Origin: Novosphingobium jiangmenense
GTDB lineage: Bacteria; Pseudomonadota; Alphaproteobacteria; Sphingomonadales; Sphingomonadaceae
Direction: 5' to 3'
NCBI RefSeq assembly: GCF_015694345.1
Contig: NZ_JADQDC010000011.1
Location: forward strand, 1-64,000
Length of the DNA: 64,000 bases
Part shown: positions 43,145 to 51,387 of the stretch, one piece after another
How positions within the stretch are numbered: position 1 is the stretch's first letter
Layout of the letters: each line of letters opens with the position of its first letter
Made by a program: the position numbers and the translations under genes
Notes under the pieces: model-generated
The model's database searches: none
What the model was told of the DNA's origin: nothing
Seen by the model: only the letters and a program-made list of their open reading frames with translations

Positions 43145-43332
43145 CCATCCGCACCGTAGTGCTGCACGATCTTGAACCGTGGTCAAGCGACGGCCTTAGC
43201 ACCAGTCGTGGCAAGCTTATGAACAACGCGTAGTTCCGCAGGCAACGACCCTCACCTAACGGCAAACCACAAACTTGCGACGTTCGCGTTGCGGGCGAGC
43301 TGCAGCGTGCGGCCAGGGAACACGAGGGATTG
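43145..43332. other. 188-bp junction after the truncated esterase
   Basis: No gene, repeat or transposase fragment was recognised. It begins after a sequence break at about 43,070 and ends with the ribosome site (GAGGG) of the next gene. It probably represents the scar of the event that cut the carboxylesterase gene. Confidence 0.45.
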
Positions 43333-43962
43333 ATGATTTCGCATTGGCTCGCGGAGCTGCAATACAGGCTGGGTGCGACGATTGACGCTTCGGGCAAGAT
43401 CGTTCCAGACACATCCTGGAGTGCGCAGCTGCTGTCGTCCGAACGGCTGTGGATGCTGCTTGAAGGCACGCATGTGCTGACACTGATGCTGTTTGCCGGG
43501 ACGATCCTGTTCGTCGACTTGCGCCTGCTTGGCATTGCTTTCCGCAACGTGCCCGTCTCGCGAGTGGCGGATGAGGTTCTGCCATGGACGGTGGGCGGAT
43601 TTGCCGTGCTTCTGCTGACGGGCAGCCTGCTGTTCTTCTCCAATCCGCTGGAATACTGGCACAACTTCGCCTTCCGCCTGAAACTGGGCTTCCTTGTCGT
43701 GGCGGCCATCAACATCTTCTGGTTCCACTATCGCGTGCAGGCCAACCGCCCGCAGTGGGATGAAGCGCCTGTGCCGCCGAATGCCGTGCGCGCCTCGGGA
43801 GCGACCTCCATCGCGCTGTGGTTCGTGGTGATCTTTGCCGGTCGCTACATGGCGTACGACTGGACCAAGTGCATGAACCCCGGTCCGCTGGTCGGCGCGG
43901 TGGCGCAGTGCGAAGTCTACGACCAGACGATTGAAAAGATTGACGAGGAGATCGCGCAATGA
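43333..43962 (+). CDS. Multi-pass membrane protein, DUF6644-like
   Basis: A 209-residue protein with about five hydrophobic segments; the conserved-looking parts are WMLLEGTHVLTLMLFAGTIL, VDLRLLGIAFRNVPVS and FRLKLGFLVVAAINIFWFHY. It resembles small membrane proteins of unknown function (DUF6644-like) found as pairs in sphingomonads. The histidines in the helices (EGTHVL, WFHYR) would allow heme binding, but this is speculative. GAGGG lies four bases before the ATG. Its stop overlaps the next gene by 4 bases. Confidence 0.72.
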   Translation: MISHWLAELQYRLGATIDASGKIVPDTSWSAQLLSSERLWMLLEGTHVLTLMLFAGTILFVDLRLLGIAFRNVPVSRVADEVLPWTVGGFAVLLLTGSLLFFSNPLEYWHNFAFRLKLGFLVVAAINIFWFHYRVQANRPQWDEAPVPPNAVRASGATSIALWFVVIFAGRYMAYDWTKCMNPGPLVGAVAQCEVYDQTIEKIDEEIAQ

Positions 43963-44777
43963 GCGTCAACTTCCGGGACACCCTGCCGACGCTGCAGGCT
44001 CCGCTCGACAGCTTTGCCCAGATCGAATGGATCAAGGACCTGAACCAGACGACCTGGCTCTTCGCTATTGTCGAAACCGCGCACCTGCTCTCGATGGTCA
44101 TCCTTGGCGGTGCAGTACTGGTGCTGAACCTGCGTTTGCTTGGCGCGATCCTCAAGGATGTACCTGCCAGCACGGTCGAGGCTGCGACCCGGCCGTGGCT
44201 GCGGATAGGCATTATCGGAACGATTGCCACCGGCATCTACATGGGCGTTGCAACGATCGTGACGCTGCTGCCGAACGGTGCGTTCTTCGTGAAGATGATC
44301 GCGCTGATCGCAGCCATCCTGCTCAGCTTGGCCGTCTCGCGGCAGGTGCGCGAGAATGCCGCAGCCGACGGCCCGCCGCCGCTGGTTCTGGCCTTTGCCG
44401 CAGGTACGCTGTGGCTGGTCGCACTGGTACTGTTCACCGCAACGAGCGAACTTTCATCGGGCTCGCTGATCGTGGCCTTTGCCGGTTTCGTGCTCTTTGC
44501 CGCAAGCCTTGCCCGCTATCGCACAGCCTACCTTGCAACGCTTGGCGGCGTGGTGGTGCTGGCCGTCCTGCTCTCGCTGAAGTTTGCCCCCGAAGGCAGC
44601 GCAATGCCCGGCCTTGTTGCGGTGGTGCTGGCGCTTGGTGCGGCCGTGGCAGCGGGCTGGTTCGAGAACCGCAGCAATGCGGCGCCTGTTATGGGACGAA
44701 TTCAGGTCGCTGCGCTGTCATCATCACTCGCATGGATCACGGTTGCGGCAGCGGGACGATGGATCGGCTTTAGCTGA
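43959..44777 (+). CDS. Multi-pass membrane protein, partner of the preceding gene
   Basis: A 272-residue protein with about seven hydrophobic segments. Its N-terminal half repeats the pattern of the preceding protein: an ETAHLLSMVILGGAVLVLNL helix with a histidine, then RLLGAILKDVPASTVEAATR. It thus looks like a paralogous partner, coupled by ATGA. Function unknown; heme-binding or electron-transfer roles are possible. A strong terminator follows. Confidence 0.72.
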   Translation: MSVNFRDTLPTLQAPLDSFAQIEWIKDLNQTTWLFAIVETAHLLSMVILGGAVLVLNLRLLGAILKDVPASTVEAATRPWLRIGIIGTIATGIYMGVATIVTLLPNGAFFVKMIALIAAILLSLAVSRQVRENAAADGPPPLVLAFAAGTLWLVALVLFTATSELSSGSLIVAFAGFVLFAASLARYRTAYLATLGGVVVLAVLLSLKFAPEGSAMPGLVAVVLALGAAVAAGWFENRSNAAPVMGRIQVAALSSSLAWITVAAAGRWIGFS

Positions 44778-44800
44778 TAGAATTTTCTCGATTTAATAAA

Positions 44801-44840
44801 AGCCTCTTCTTCCGACTTTATTGGAAGAAGAGGCTCTTTC
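44801..44840 (+). terminator. Strong rho-independent terminator
   Basis: A perfect 13-bp stem, AGCCTCTTCTTCC (44801-44813) with GGAAGAAGAGGCT (44823-44835), has a nine-base loop and is followed by CTTTC. An A-rich stretch (AATAAA) precedes it, so it may also work weakly on the other strand. It ends the two-gene membrane protein operon. Confidence 0.88.
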
Positions 44841-44843
44841 GCG

Positions 44844-44872
44844 TTCGTCCGAGATCTTTTTATTGGTATAAT
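44844..44872 (+). promoter_or_regulatory. Possible promoter of the SMP-30/TBDR operon
   Basis: A consensus TATAAT occurs at 44867-44872 in an AT-rich stretch that stands out from the GC-rich surroundings. A weak TTCGTC lies 17 bp before it. It is 74 bp upstream of the next gene and after the terminator, the expected place for a promoter. Confidence 0.4.
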
Positions 44873-44945
44873 AAGCATATTCCGATTACTTCGTTTTTAC
44901 CTTAGCTGCCACTGACTAAGCGGCTCCCATCGAGATCAATTTCTG

Positions 44946-46289
44946 ATGGGGGCCATAATGCCGAACGAAATCTTCCAGTCCGCGCGCAAGAGCAGCACGA
45001 TCGTCCTTCTCGCGCTCGGCGCATCGCTGATTGCGATGGTTCCTGCACAACCAGCGCTGGCCCAAGCCGCCGCGCCCGCAGCGCAAGCCCCTGCGGCACC
45101 CAAGCTGGACAAGGCAAGGATCGACGCCCTGCTCGCCACACCCGACAAGGTGGTGTTCATCGACGTGCGCCGCGCTGACGAGATCAGCCAGCTCGGCGGT
45201 CTGCCGGTGTTCCTCAACATCCAGATCAGCGAACTCGACCGCTTTCTGTCCTATATCCCGCGTGATCGCCAGATCGTGACCGTATCGAACCATGCGGGAC
45301 GGGCGCAGAAAGCTGCTGGCCTCCTTGCAGCGAAGGGCTTCAACGTGGTTGGCGCCGTCGGCGTCGAGGACTACGCGGCCGAGGGCGGTTTCCTCTACGG
45401 CCAGAAAATCGTCACCCCCGAGATTGCAGGCGTGGTCGCTGCCGGAACCCGCGTCGAAGTGGTGCGCGAGGGCTTCGAGGGCACCGAAGGGCCGATCGCG
45501 CTCGCCGATGGTTCGATCCTGTTCACCGAAAACCGCGCCGACCGCATCGTCCAGCTCGGCCTCGACGGCTCGGTCTCGACCTACCTCGAGAAGACCGGCG
45601 GTGCCAACGCGCTGGCGCTTTCGGCCAAGGGCGAACTGCTCGCCGTGCAGACCGCGCCTTCGGGCATCGCCGTGCTGCAGCCGACACCCAAGGTTCTGGC
45701 CAGCAAGTTCGACGGCAAGCCGCTGGGCCGCCCGAATGACTTTGCGCTCGCCCGTAACGGCAACATCTATTTCTCCGATCCGGGTGCCAACCCCGCGCCG
45801 GGCGCTGCCGCTCCGGCAACGCCGCCCAAGACCGGGTTCTACTGGCTCGACAGGAAGGGCAAGGTCCACCTCGTTGCCGATGACATCCGTCGCCCCAACG
45901 GCGTTGCCCTGAGCCAGGACGAAAAGACCGTCTATGTCGCCAACACGCAGGGCGAATACCTGCTCGCCTGGACCGTCAACGCCGACGGCAGCCTGACCGG
46001 ACGCCGCGACTTCGCCAAGCTTGCGGGCTTCAAGACCACGCCGACCGGCCCGACCAGCGGCGCGGACGGCATAGTCGTCGACAAGGACGGGCGCGTCTTC
46101 GTCACCAGCACGCTCGGCATCGAGGTGTTCTCGCCCGAGGGCCAGCCGCTCGGCGTGATCAAGCTGCCCAAGCAGCCGCAAAACCTTGCCTTTGGCGGCA
46201 AGGAGCACGCGCACCTCTACGCCGTGGGCCGTGGCTCGGCCTACCGCATCGCCACGCTGACCAAGAGCGTCGACCGCCCCGGCAAGTGA
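44946..46289 (+). CDS. Exported fusion of a degenerate rhodanese domain and an SMP-30/gluconolactonase beta-propeller
   Basis: A 447-residue protein with a signal peptide (start at 44946 or at the ATG at 44958; cleavage near ALA-QAA). Residues 55-155 look like a rhodanese module (PDKVVFIDVRRADEISQLGG, DRQIVTVSNHAGRAQKAAGL), but the active-site loop that normally reads C-x5-R has Asn in place of the cysteine (SNHAGRA), so no sulfur transfer is expected. From about residue 175 an SMP-30/gluconolactonase propeller follows: GTEGPIALADGSILFTE, GRPNDFALARNGNIYFSDPG, RRPNGVALSQDEKTVYVAN, with the metal-site Glu, Asn and Asp recognisable. It may be a periplasmic lactonase. It is the first gene of the following TBDR operon. 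Confidence 0.82.
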   Translation: MGAIMPNEIFQSARKSSTIVLLALGASLIAMVPAQPALAQAAAPAAQAPAAPKLDKARIDALLATPDKVVFIDVRRADEISQLGGLPVFLNIQISELDRFLSYIPRDRQIVTVSNHAGRAQKAAGLLAAKGFNVVGAVGVEDYAAEGGFLYGQKIVTPEIAGVVAAGTRVEVVREGFEGTEGPIALADGSILFTENRADRIVQLGLDGSVSTYLEKTGGANALALSAKGELLAVQTAPSGIAVLQPTPKVLASKFDGKPLGRPNDFALARNGNIYFSDPGANPAPGAAAPATPPKTGFYWLDRKGKVHLVADDIRRPNGVALSQDEKTVYVANTQGEYLLAWTVNADGSLTGRRDFAKLAGFKTTPTGPTSGADGIVVDKDGRVFVTSTLGIEVFSPEGQPLGVIKLPKQPQNLAFGGKEHAHLYAVGRGSAYRIATLTKSVDRPGK

Positions 46290-46321
46290 TCAGAACATAA
46301 AGATTTCAGGGAATTACCAGA

Positions 46322-48739
46322 ATGCGCATCCTCTCCACGCGCGCGCAGGCGTTCACCGCCGCGCTTCTCCTGTCCACCGCTTCCACTGCCTATGCGCAGG
46401 AAGCGCCCGCTGCTGCTGTTGATGCGGCAGACGCTGCAGCATTCGATGAGGCCGGGGGCATCGTCGTCACCGCGCGCAACCGCGAAGAAGACATCAACGA
46501 TGTGCCAATCCCGATCACCGTGCTCAGCGGTGATACGGTGGCCCAGCAGCGCGTCTTCACCATTGCCGACCTGACGCAGCGCGCGCCGGGCCTGACCGCA
46601 ACGACGCCGAACGCCCGCCGCACCGGCGTGTCGTTGCGTGGCATCGGCAAGACCAGCGGCAACGACAACATGGAAGCCGCCGTCGGCACCATCGTCGATG
46701 ACGTGTTCCTCGGCCATGTCGGCATGACCTATCAGGACTTTACCGATCTCCAGCAGGTGGAAATCCTGCGCGGCCCCCAAGGCACGCTGCTCGGCAAGAA
46801 TACTTCGCTTGGCGTGATCAAGTACACCACCAAGGCGCCGACCTTCGATCCCGAGGGCACGCTGGAACTGGAAAAGGGCTTCACCCGCAAGGCGTTCAAG
46901 GCGCGCGGCAGCTACTCGGCGGGCATCGTCGAAGATCTGCTGGCGTTCCGCGCCTCGTTCTTCCTCGACAAGCAGGATGGCGACATCCTCAACGTCAATC
47001 CCGCGCGTGGCGGACGCTGGCATGAACGCAACCGTTGGGGTGGCCGCGTGCAACTGCTGTTCAAGCCGGCCGACAACTTCTCGGTGAAGATCAACGCGGA
47101 TAGCGCCGAAACCAACGAGAATTCGAATACCAAGCCTTGGATCGTCGACCCCGCAAAGCTCGACGATGGCTCGGTGCGAGGCACGACCTTCTCCACCCGC
47201 CTCGCCCGCAGCTATTTCGGTGGCTACACCCCGATCATCGGATCCACCACGACCATCGACATGGATCAGGCCGAGCCGCTGATCACGCGCAACAGCGGCG
47301 TTTCGCTGGTGGCCGATTGGGATGCAGGGCCGGTTCAGATCAAGTCGATCTCGGCATACCGCAAGCTGCACTTCGACGCGAAGAACGACAGCGAGCAGAC
47401 GCGCTTTGCCATCGCCCGCGGCGGCACTCTGGTCGACAGCGAGCAGCTTTCGCAGGAACTGCGCGTCAGCGGCGATCTGACCGATGCCCTGCACATCCAG
47501 GCCGGGCTCTACCTGTTCAAGATCGACACCGAGACGACCAGCCGCAACCTGTTCGGCCGCGATGCCGGTGCGTTCTACGCCACGAATGGGCAGTACAACA
47601 CGCTGAACACCGCGACGAACCTGCCTTTCCTGCGCGCTTCGCTGGAGAACGTGTTCTCCACGACCTACCAGAACCCCGTTTCGAAGAGCCAGGCGGTGTT
47701 CGCGCAAGGTGACTGGAAGCTGACCGAACGGCTGGCCGTGACGGGCGGCCTGCGTTACACCTGGGAGCAGAAGGACAGCATTACCACGCGCGGCGCGACG
47801 TTCATCGATGGGCGCGCTCTGGTTTCGGCCGGCAATGCAACTGCCGACGCGATCCGCAGCGCCCAGCTTGGCGCCGCTTACACCGACGTGCTCGGCACCC
47901 CGATCCGGGACGGTTCGTTCTCCTGGCTGATCAACCCGAGCTACAAACTGGCGGATGACGTACTGCTCTATGCCTCGGCCAGCGGCGGCGGCAAGTCGGG
48001 CGCTGTGGCGTTCCTCAACGACGGGACGCGTGCCAACGTCCTGCCCGAGCGTACGACCGACTTCGAACTGGGCGTGAAGGGCGCGTTCTTCGACAACGTG
48101 CTGCAGCTCAACGTGAACCTCTATCACACCAAGGTTCGCGACTATCAGAATGTCACGAGCTTTGCCGATGCGGCGTCGCCGACCGGCTTCAGCTCTCGCC
48201 TTGGCAACGTACCGGCGCTGCGGGCCCGTGGCGTGGAAGTCGATGGTCACCTGCGGGTCAGCGACGCGCTTTCGTTCAACTTTGGCGGGGCCTACAACGA
48301 CGCCATCTATACCGACTGGTCGACGGCCACCTGCCCACGCAACGTACCCTCCTCGACCCCGGTCTGCAACAATACCGGCAAGCAGATCGTCGGCGCGCCC
48401 AAGTGGAACGTGATCCTCGGTTTCAACTATGACCAGCCGATCGGTGACAGCGGCTTCACGTTGCGCCTGTTTGCCAACGACACGTGGCGCTCGTCGCACA
48501 ATCTGGAGCAGCTGCTTTCGCCCTATGGCTTCCAGAAAGGCTATCACCTGACTGATGCCGGGATCGGCGTTTCGAAGGAGCTGAACGGGGTCGAGACCGA
48601 GTTCAGCATCGTGGCCAAGAACCTGTTCGACACGCAGTACACCACCAGCGTCAACGATTTCAGCAACACCGCCCCGGTCGGCTACGATGGCGTCGGCCCT
48701 CGTCGTTACGTCGGCGCGCTGCTGCGCGTGAAATACTGA
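46322..48739 (+). CDS. TonB-dependent receptor
   Basis: An 805-residue receptor: signal peptide (MRILSTRAQAFTAALLLST, cleavage near AYA-QEA), TonB-box-like GIVVTARNREED, a plug (GPQGTLLGKNTSLGVI) and a full barrel ending RRYVGALLRVKY. It lies 32 bases after the SMP-30 gene and 14 bases before the DUF6152 gene, in one operon. A lactonase-like propeller plus exported proteins suggests a sugar acid or aromatic lactone substrate, but this is weak inference. Confidence 0.91.
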   Translation: MRILSTRAQAFTAALLLSTASTAYAQEAPAAAVDAADAAAFDEAGGIVVTARNREEDINDVPIPITVLSGDTVAQQRVFTIADLTQRAPGLTATTPNARRTGVSLRGIGKTSGNDNMEAAVGTIVDDVFLGHVGMTYQDFTDLQQVEILRGPQGTLLGKNTSLGVIKYTTKAPTFDPEGTLELEKGFTRKAFKARGSYSAGIVEDLLAFRASFFLDKQDGDILNVNPARGGRWHERNRWGGRVQLLFKPADNFSVKINADSAETNENSNTKPWIVDPAKLDDGSVRGTTFSTRLARSYFGGYTPIIGSTTTIDMDQAEPLITRNSGVSLVADWDAGPVQIKSISAYRKLHFDAKNDSEQTRFAIARGGTLVDSEQLSQELRVSGDLTDALHIQAGLYLFKIDTETTSRNLFGRDAGAFYATNGQYNTLNTATNLPFLRASLENVFSTTYQNPVSKSQAVFAQGDWKLTERLAVTGGLRYTWEQKDSITTRGATFIDGRALVSAGNATADAIRSAQLGAAYTDVLGTPIRDGSFSWLINPSYKLADDVLLYASASGGGKSGAVAFLNDGTRANVLPERTTDFELGVKGAFFDNVLQLNVNLYHTKVRDYQNVTSFADAASPTGFSSRLGNVPALRARGVEVDGHLRVSDALSFNFGGAYNDAIYTDWSTATCPRNVPSSTPVCNNTGKQIVGAPKWNVILGFNYDQPIGDSGFTLRLFANDTWRSSHNLEQLLSPYGFQKGYHLTDAGIGVSKELNGVETEFSIVAKNLFDTQYTTSVNDFSNTAPVGYDGVGPRRYVGALLRVKY

Positions 48740-48753
48740 AGGAGGCCAATGAG

Positions 48754-49176
48754 ATGAACCGCAAGTCGCTTCTGATCGCAGGCGCTGTGGGCGTGGCGGG
48801 GCTGGTCGCCCTGCCCGCCGCCAGCCTTGCCCACCACGCCTTTGCCGCCGAGTTCGATTCCAGCAAGCCGCTGGTAATCGACGGCGTGGTGACCAAGGTA
48901 CGCTTCGTCAATCCGCACAGCTGGATCTACCTCGACGTCAGGAACAAGGACGGCTCGGTGACCAACTGGGGCTTCGAGTTCGGCACGCCGACTTCGCTGC
49001 GTTCCAGCAACATCACGCGCGACAACGTCCATGCCGGGGTGCCGATCCGCCTTGCCGGATACAAGGCCAAGAATGGCGGTCCGTTCGGCTATGCCACGAC
49101 CGTAGTCCTGCCCGGCGGGCGGAAGGTCCAGACCGGCAGCGCACCCGATGCTCCGCCGCCGCCCGTGGGGAAGTGA
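48754..49176 (+). CDS. Exported DUF6152-like protein
   Basis: A 140-residue secreted or periplasmic protein. After a signal peptide (MNRKSLLIAGAVGVAGLVAL, cleavage after SLA) comes HHAFAAEFDSSKPLVIDG, VTKVRFVNPHSWIYLDV and WGFEFGTPTSLRSSN, the usual pattern of this unknown-function family, often paired with TBDR and with the two proteins below. GAAGGAGG precedes the ATG. A copper or metal role has been suggested by the HH motif at the new N-terminus, but nothing proves it. Confidence 0.8.
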   Translation: MNRKSLLIAGAVGVAGLVALPAASLAHHAFAAEFDSSKPLVIDGVVTKVRFVNPHSWIYLDVRNKDGSVTNWGFEFGTPTSLRSSNITRDNVHAGVPIRLAGYKAKNGGPFGYATTVVLPGGRKVQTGSAPDAPPPPVGK

Positions 49177-49177
49177 G

Positions 49178-49978
49178 ATGACCGCCAAGGCAGCGATCCT
49201 GCTGGCGGCATCGACCGCACTTCTCATGCCGACACTGGCCGGGGCGGCTCCGGCCAAGCCTGCGGTTGCGGCAGTGCCTGCAGCCCCTGCGATCCCGCGT
49301 CAGGCTGATGGCAAGCCCGACTTCTCCGGTATCTGGCAAGTGCTGGGCGAGGCGGACTACGACCTTGAACCGCACGCCGGTCGTCGTGATGCCCCGCCGG
49401 GGCCGGGCGTGGTCGAGGGCGGCCGGATCCCCTACACGGCGGAGGCGCTGGAACGGCGGGCCAGCAACTTCGCCACCCGCGCGAAGGACGATCCACGTCT
49501 CAAGTGTTGGGTGCTGGGCGTGCCGCGCGGGGTCTATTACCCGGCGCCGTTCCAGGTGTTCCAGCGCGCGCAGGACCTGACGCTGGTCCACCAGTTCGGC
49601 AACCAGGTGCGCACGATCCACACCGATGGCTCGGACCATCCGCAGGAGAAGCATCAGGAGTTCTGGCTGGGCGACAGCCGCGGCCAGTGGGAAGGCGATA
49701 CGCTGGTCGTCGACGTGACGGACTTCAACGAGGAAACCTGGCTCGACCGTGCAGGCAACTTCCACGGTCCCGATCTGCATGTGGTAGAGCGCTGGACCTT
49801 CGTCGACCCCAACACGATTTCCTACAGCGCTACCCTTGATGAACCCGGCATCTACACGAGGCCGTGGACAATCAACGTCCTCCTCCATCGCCGCCGGGAC
49901 AAGGGTTTCCAGCTGATCGAGGACTACTGCTACGCGCTCGAATACGAGCAGTTCTATCCGCACAAGGACGGACAGTGA
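49178..49978 (+). CDS. Exported protein of unknown function (first of two paralogues)
   Basis: A 266-residue protein with a signal peptide (MTAKAAILLAASTALLMPT). It has PDFSGIWQVLGE, a middle stretch LKCWVLGVPRGVYYPAPF, and the conserved GDSRGQWEGDTLVVDVTDFN followed by DLHVVERWTFVDPNT and a Tyr-rich end. This arrangement recurs in the next protein and in many uncharacterised proteins of Acidobacteria and sphingomonads. It starts 2 bases after the DUF6152 stop. No catalytic motif is recognised; no function is offered. Confidence 0.75.
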   Translation: MTAKAAILLAASTALLMPTLAGAAPAKPAVAAVPAAPAIPRQADGKPDFSGIWQVLGEADYDLEPHAGRRDAPPGPGVVEGGRIPYTAEALERRASNFATRAKDDPRLKCWVLGVPRGVYYPAPFQVFQRAQDLTLVHQFGNQVRTIHTDGSDHPQEKHQEFWLGDSRGQWEGDTLVVDVTDFNEETWLDRAGNFHGPDLHVVERWTFVDPNTISYSATLDEPGIYTRPWTINVLLHRRRDKGFQLIEDYCYALEYEQFYPHKDGQ

Positions 49979-50955
49979 TGAACCGCAAGACCTTTTGCGC
50001 CGCCGCAGCGCTGCTGCTCGCAGGGACCTCGCCCATGGCTTCGGCGCAGGACGCAACGCCTGCACCGCAGCCCACGGCACCGGGCATTCGCTGGCAGAAG
50101 GAAGTGCCCGCCATCGCCTCGGCTGAATGGACCGGCGCGCGTCTCGCCGATGGCCAGCCTGATGTCAGCGGGTTCTGGTCGAACACGATCTCGAACCACA
50201 GCAACTTCACCGATCCACAGGCTGGTCCTCCGGGCGAACCTTCGGCAGCGGCCAAGCTTCCGCGTGACCAGCGCGCGCCGAGCCGCGTGTCCGATCCGGG
50301 CGACGGGCAGATCCCCTATCTTCCCGCCGCGCGTGCGCTGCAGGAGGACTTTGCCAAGAATTTCCCTAATCCGGTGAAGCCCCGCTACATTGAGCCGCTC
50401 GCGCGCTGCGCTCCGGCGGGCGTGCCCAAGTCGTTCATGTGGCACGGCTATGAGGTGCGGCAGTATCCCGGATACGTGGTGTTCCTGTTCGATTCCGGCA
50501 CGCGGATCATCCGGCTTGACGGATCGCCGCACCTTTCGCCCGAAATCAAGCTGTGGAACGGGGATTCACGCGGCCATTGGGAGGGCAACACGCTGGTCGT
50601 CGATACCCGCAACAACAACGGCAAGGCGCTGTTCGGCCGCTATGGCGATTTCATGAGCGAGAACGCCACGGTGGCGGAGCGTTTCATCTTCGATGCCGAT
50701 GGCAAGCGCTTCAACTATGTCGCGACCTTCACCGATCCAACGGTCTACTCACGCCCATGGACGGCGACGATCCCGGCACGGCGCTATACCGTGGCGGATA
50801 AGCCCGATGGCTGGCACTTCGACGTGAAGCCGGTCAACGCGCCGGGCAGGCCGCTGCAATACGAGCACTACGAGCGCATTTGCGCCGAGAACAACGGTCC
50901 GTTCGGCGGTGGCGCGGTTGGCGTGCCTTCAGATGGGGCGGTCATCGACCGCTAA
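49978..50955 (+). CDS. Exported protein of unknown function (second of two paralogues)
   Basis: A 325-residue protein with a signal peptide (MNRKTFCAAAALLLAGTSP, cleavage near ASA-QDA). It shares PDVSGFWS, the block NGDSRGHWEGNTLVVDTRNN and a following AERFIFDADG with the preceding gene. Two cysteines (LARCAPAG and RICAENN) may form a disulfide. Its ATG overlaps the previous stop by one base (TGATG). It ends the operon, and a hairpin repeat follows. Confidence 0.75.
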   Translation: MNRKTFCAAAALLLAGTSPMASAQDATPAPQPTAPGIRWQKEVPAIASAEWTGARLADGQPDVSGFWSNTISNHSNFTDPQAGPPGEPSAAAKLPRDQRAPSRVSDPGDGQIPYLPAARALQEDFAKNFPNPVKPRYIEPLARCAPAGVPKSFMWHGYEVRQYPGYVVFLFDSGTRIIRLDGSPHLSPEIKLWNGDSRGHWEGNTLVVDTRNNNGKALFGRYGDFMSENATVAERFIFDADGKRFNYVATFTDPTVYSRPWTATIPARRYTVADKPDGWHFDVKPVNAPGRPLQYEHYERICAENNGPFGGGAVGVPSDGAVIDR

Positions 50956-50962
50956 CGTCGAC

Positions 50963-51075
50963 TTCGTCATTGCGACCCCGGCGTAAGCCGGGGGAAGCAA
51001 TCCAGAGCGGTTCTGCGCCGACTCTGGATTGCTTCGTTGGCTTCGCCGCCTCGCAAAGACAAAGAGAATGGCGGT
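50963..51075. repeat. Dispersed hairpin repeat (REP/small palindromic element)
   Basis: The 113-bp segment folds into nested hairpins: CCCCGGC-GTAA-GCCGGGG (50976-50993), and GAAGCAATCCAGAG (50994-51007) paired perfectly with CTCTGGATTGCTTC (51022-51035). Outer ends TCATTGCGA and TCGCAAAGA are nearly complementary. Such elements with GCAATCCAGAG arms are spread through sphingomonad genomes. It fills the gap between two converging operons and may also terminate both transcripts. Confidence 0.8.
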
Positions 51076-51078
51076 ACC

Positions 51079-51387
51079 TCAGCCGAACTTCCTTGCCAGC
51101 GCCGCCGCCACCGCGTCGGCGTCGGCAGGCTCGACTGGTGCCTTGTAGACGTTCACCATCTTGGCGACCGAGTCCTTCCAGAACTGCGCACCCTTCCCGC
51201 GTGGCTGGGTGACGATGTATTCGAGCGAGTGGCAGGTCGAGCAGGCGTTGACCACCAGTTCGCCCTCGGCATCGGCCAGTTCTGCCGGGGTGGTTTCCGC
51301 AGGGGCCGAATAAGTCAGGGGCCTGGCGGCAATCGCCGCCGGAACCAGAGCCGCTGCCGCGATCAGGACAAGTGGTTCCCTCCGCAT
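51079..51387 (-). CDS. sorB: Sulfite dehydrogenase cytochrome c subunit, SorB-like
   Basis: A 102-residue exported monoheme cytochrome: signal peptide starting MRREPLVLIAAAALVPAA, then the heme site CSTCH (Cys49, Cys52, His53) and the typical SLEYIVTQPRGKGAQFWKDS. A C-terminal Met for the sixth heme ligand is in VAKMVNVY. The larger frame on this strand is inside the sorA gene; the start at 51387 overlaps the sorA stop by one base (TGATG). It takes electrons from SorA and passes them to the respiratory chain. Confidence 0.87.
   Translation of the reverse strand: MRREPLVLIAAAALVPAAIAARPLTYSAPAETTPAELADAEGELVVNACSTCHSLEYIVTQPRGKGAQFWKDSVAKMVNVYKAPVEPADADAVAAALARKFG

Noticed and set aside
43145..43332. 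Insertion sequence end after the truncated esterase
   Set aside because: No transposase fragment, inverted repeat or target duplication could be recognised, so it is reported only as a junction.
46241..48547. 768-codon frame antisense to the third intact TBDR
   Set aside because: No recognisable domain, and the plus strand is an unmistakable TBDR.
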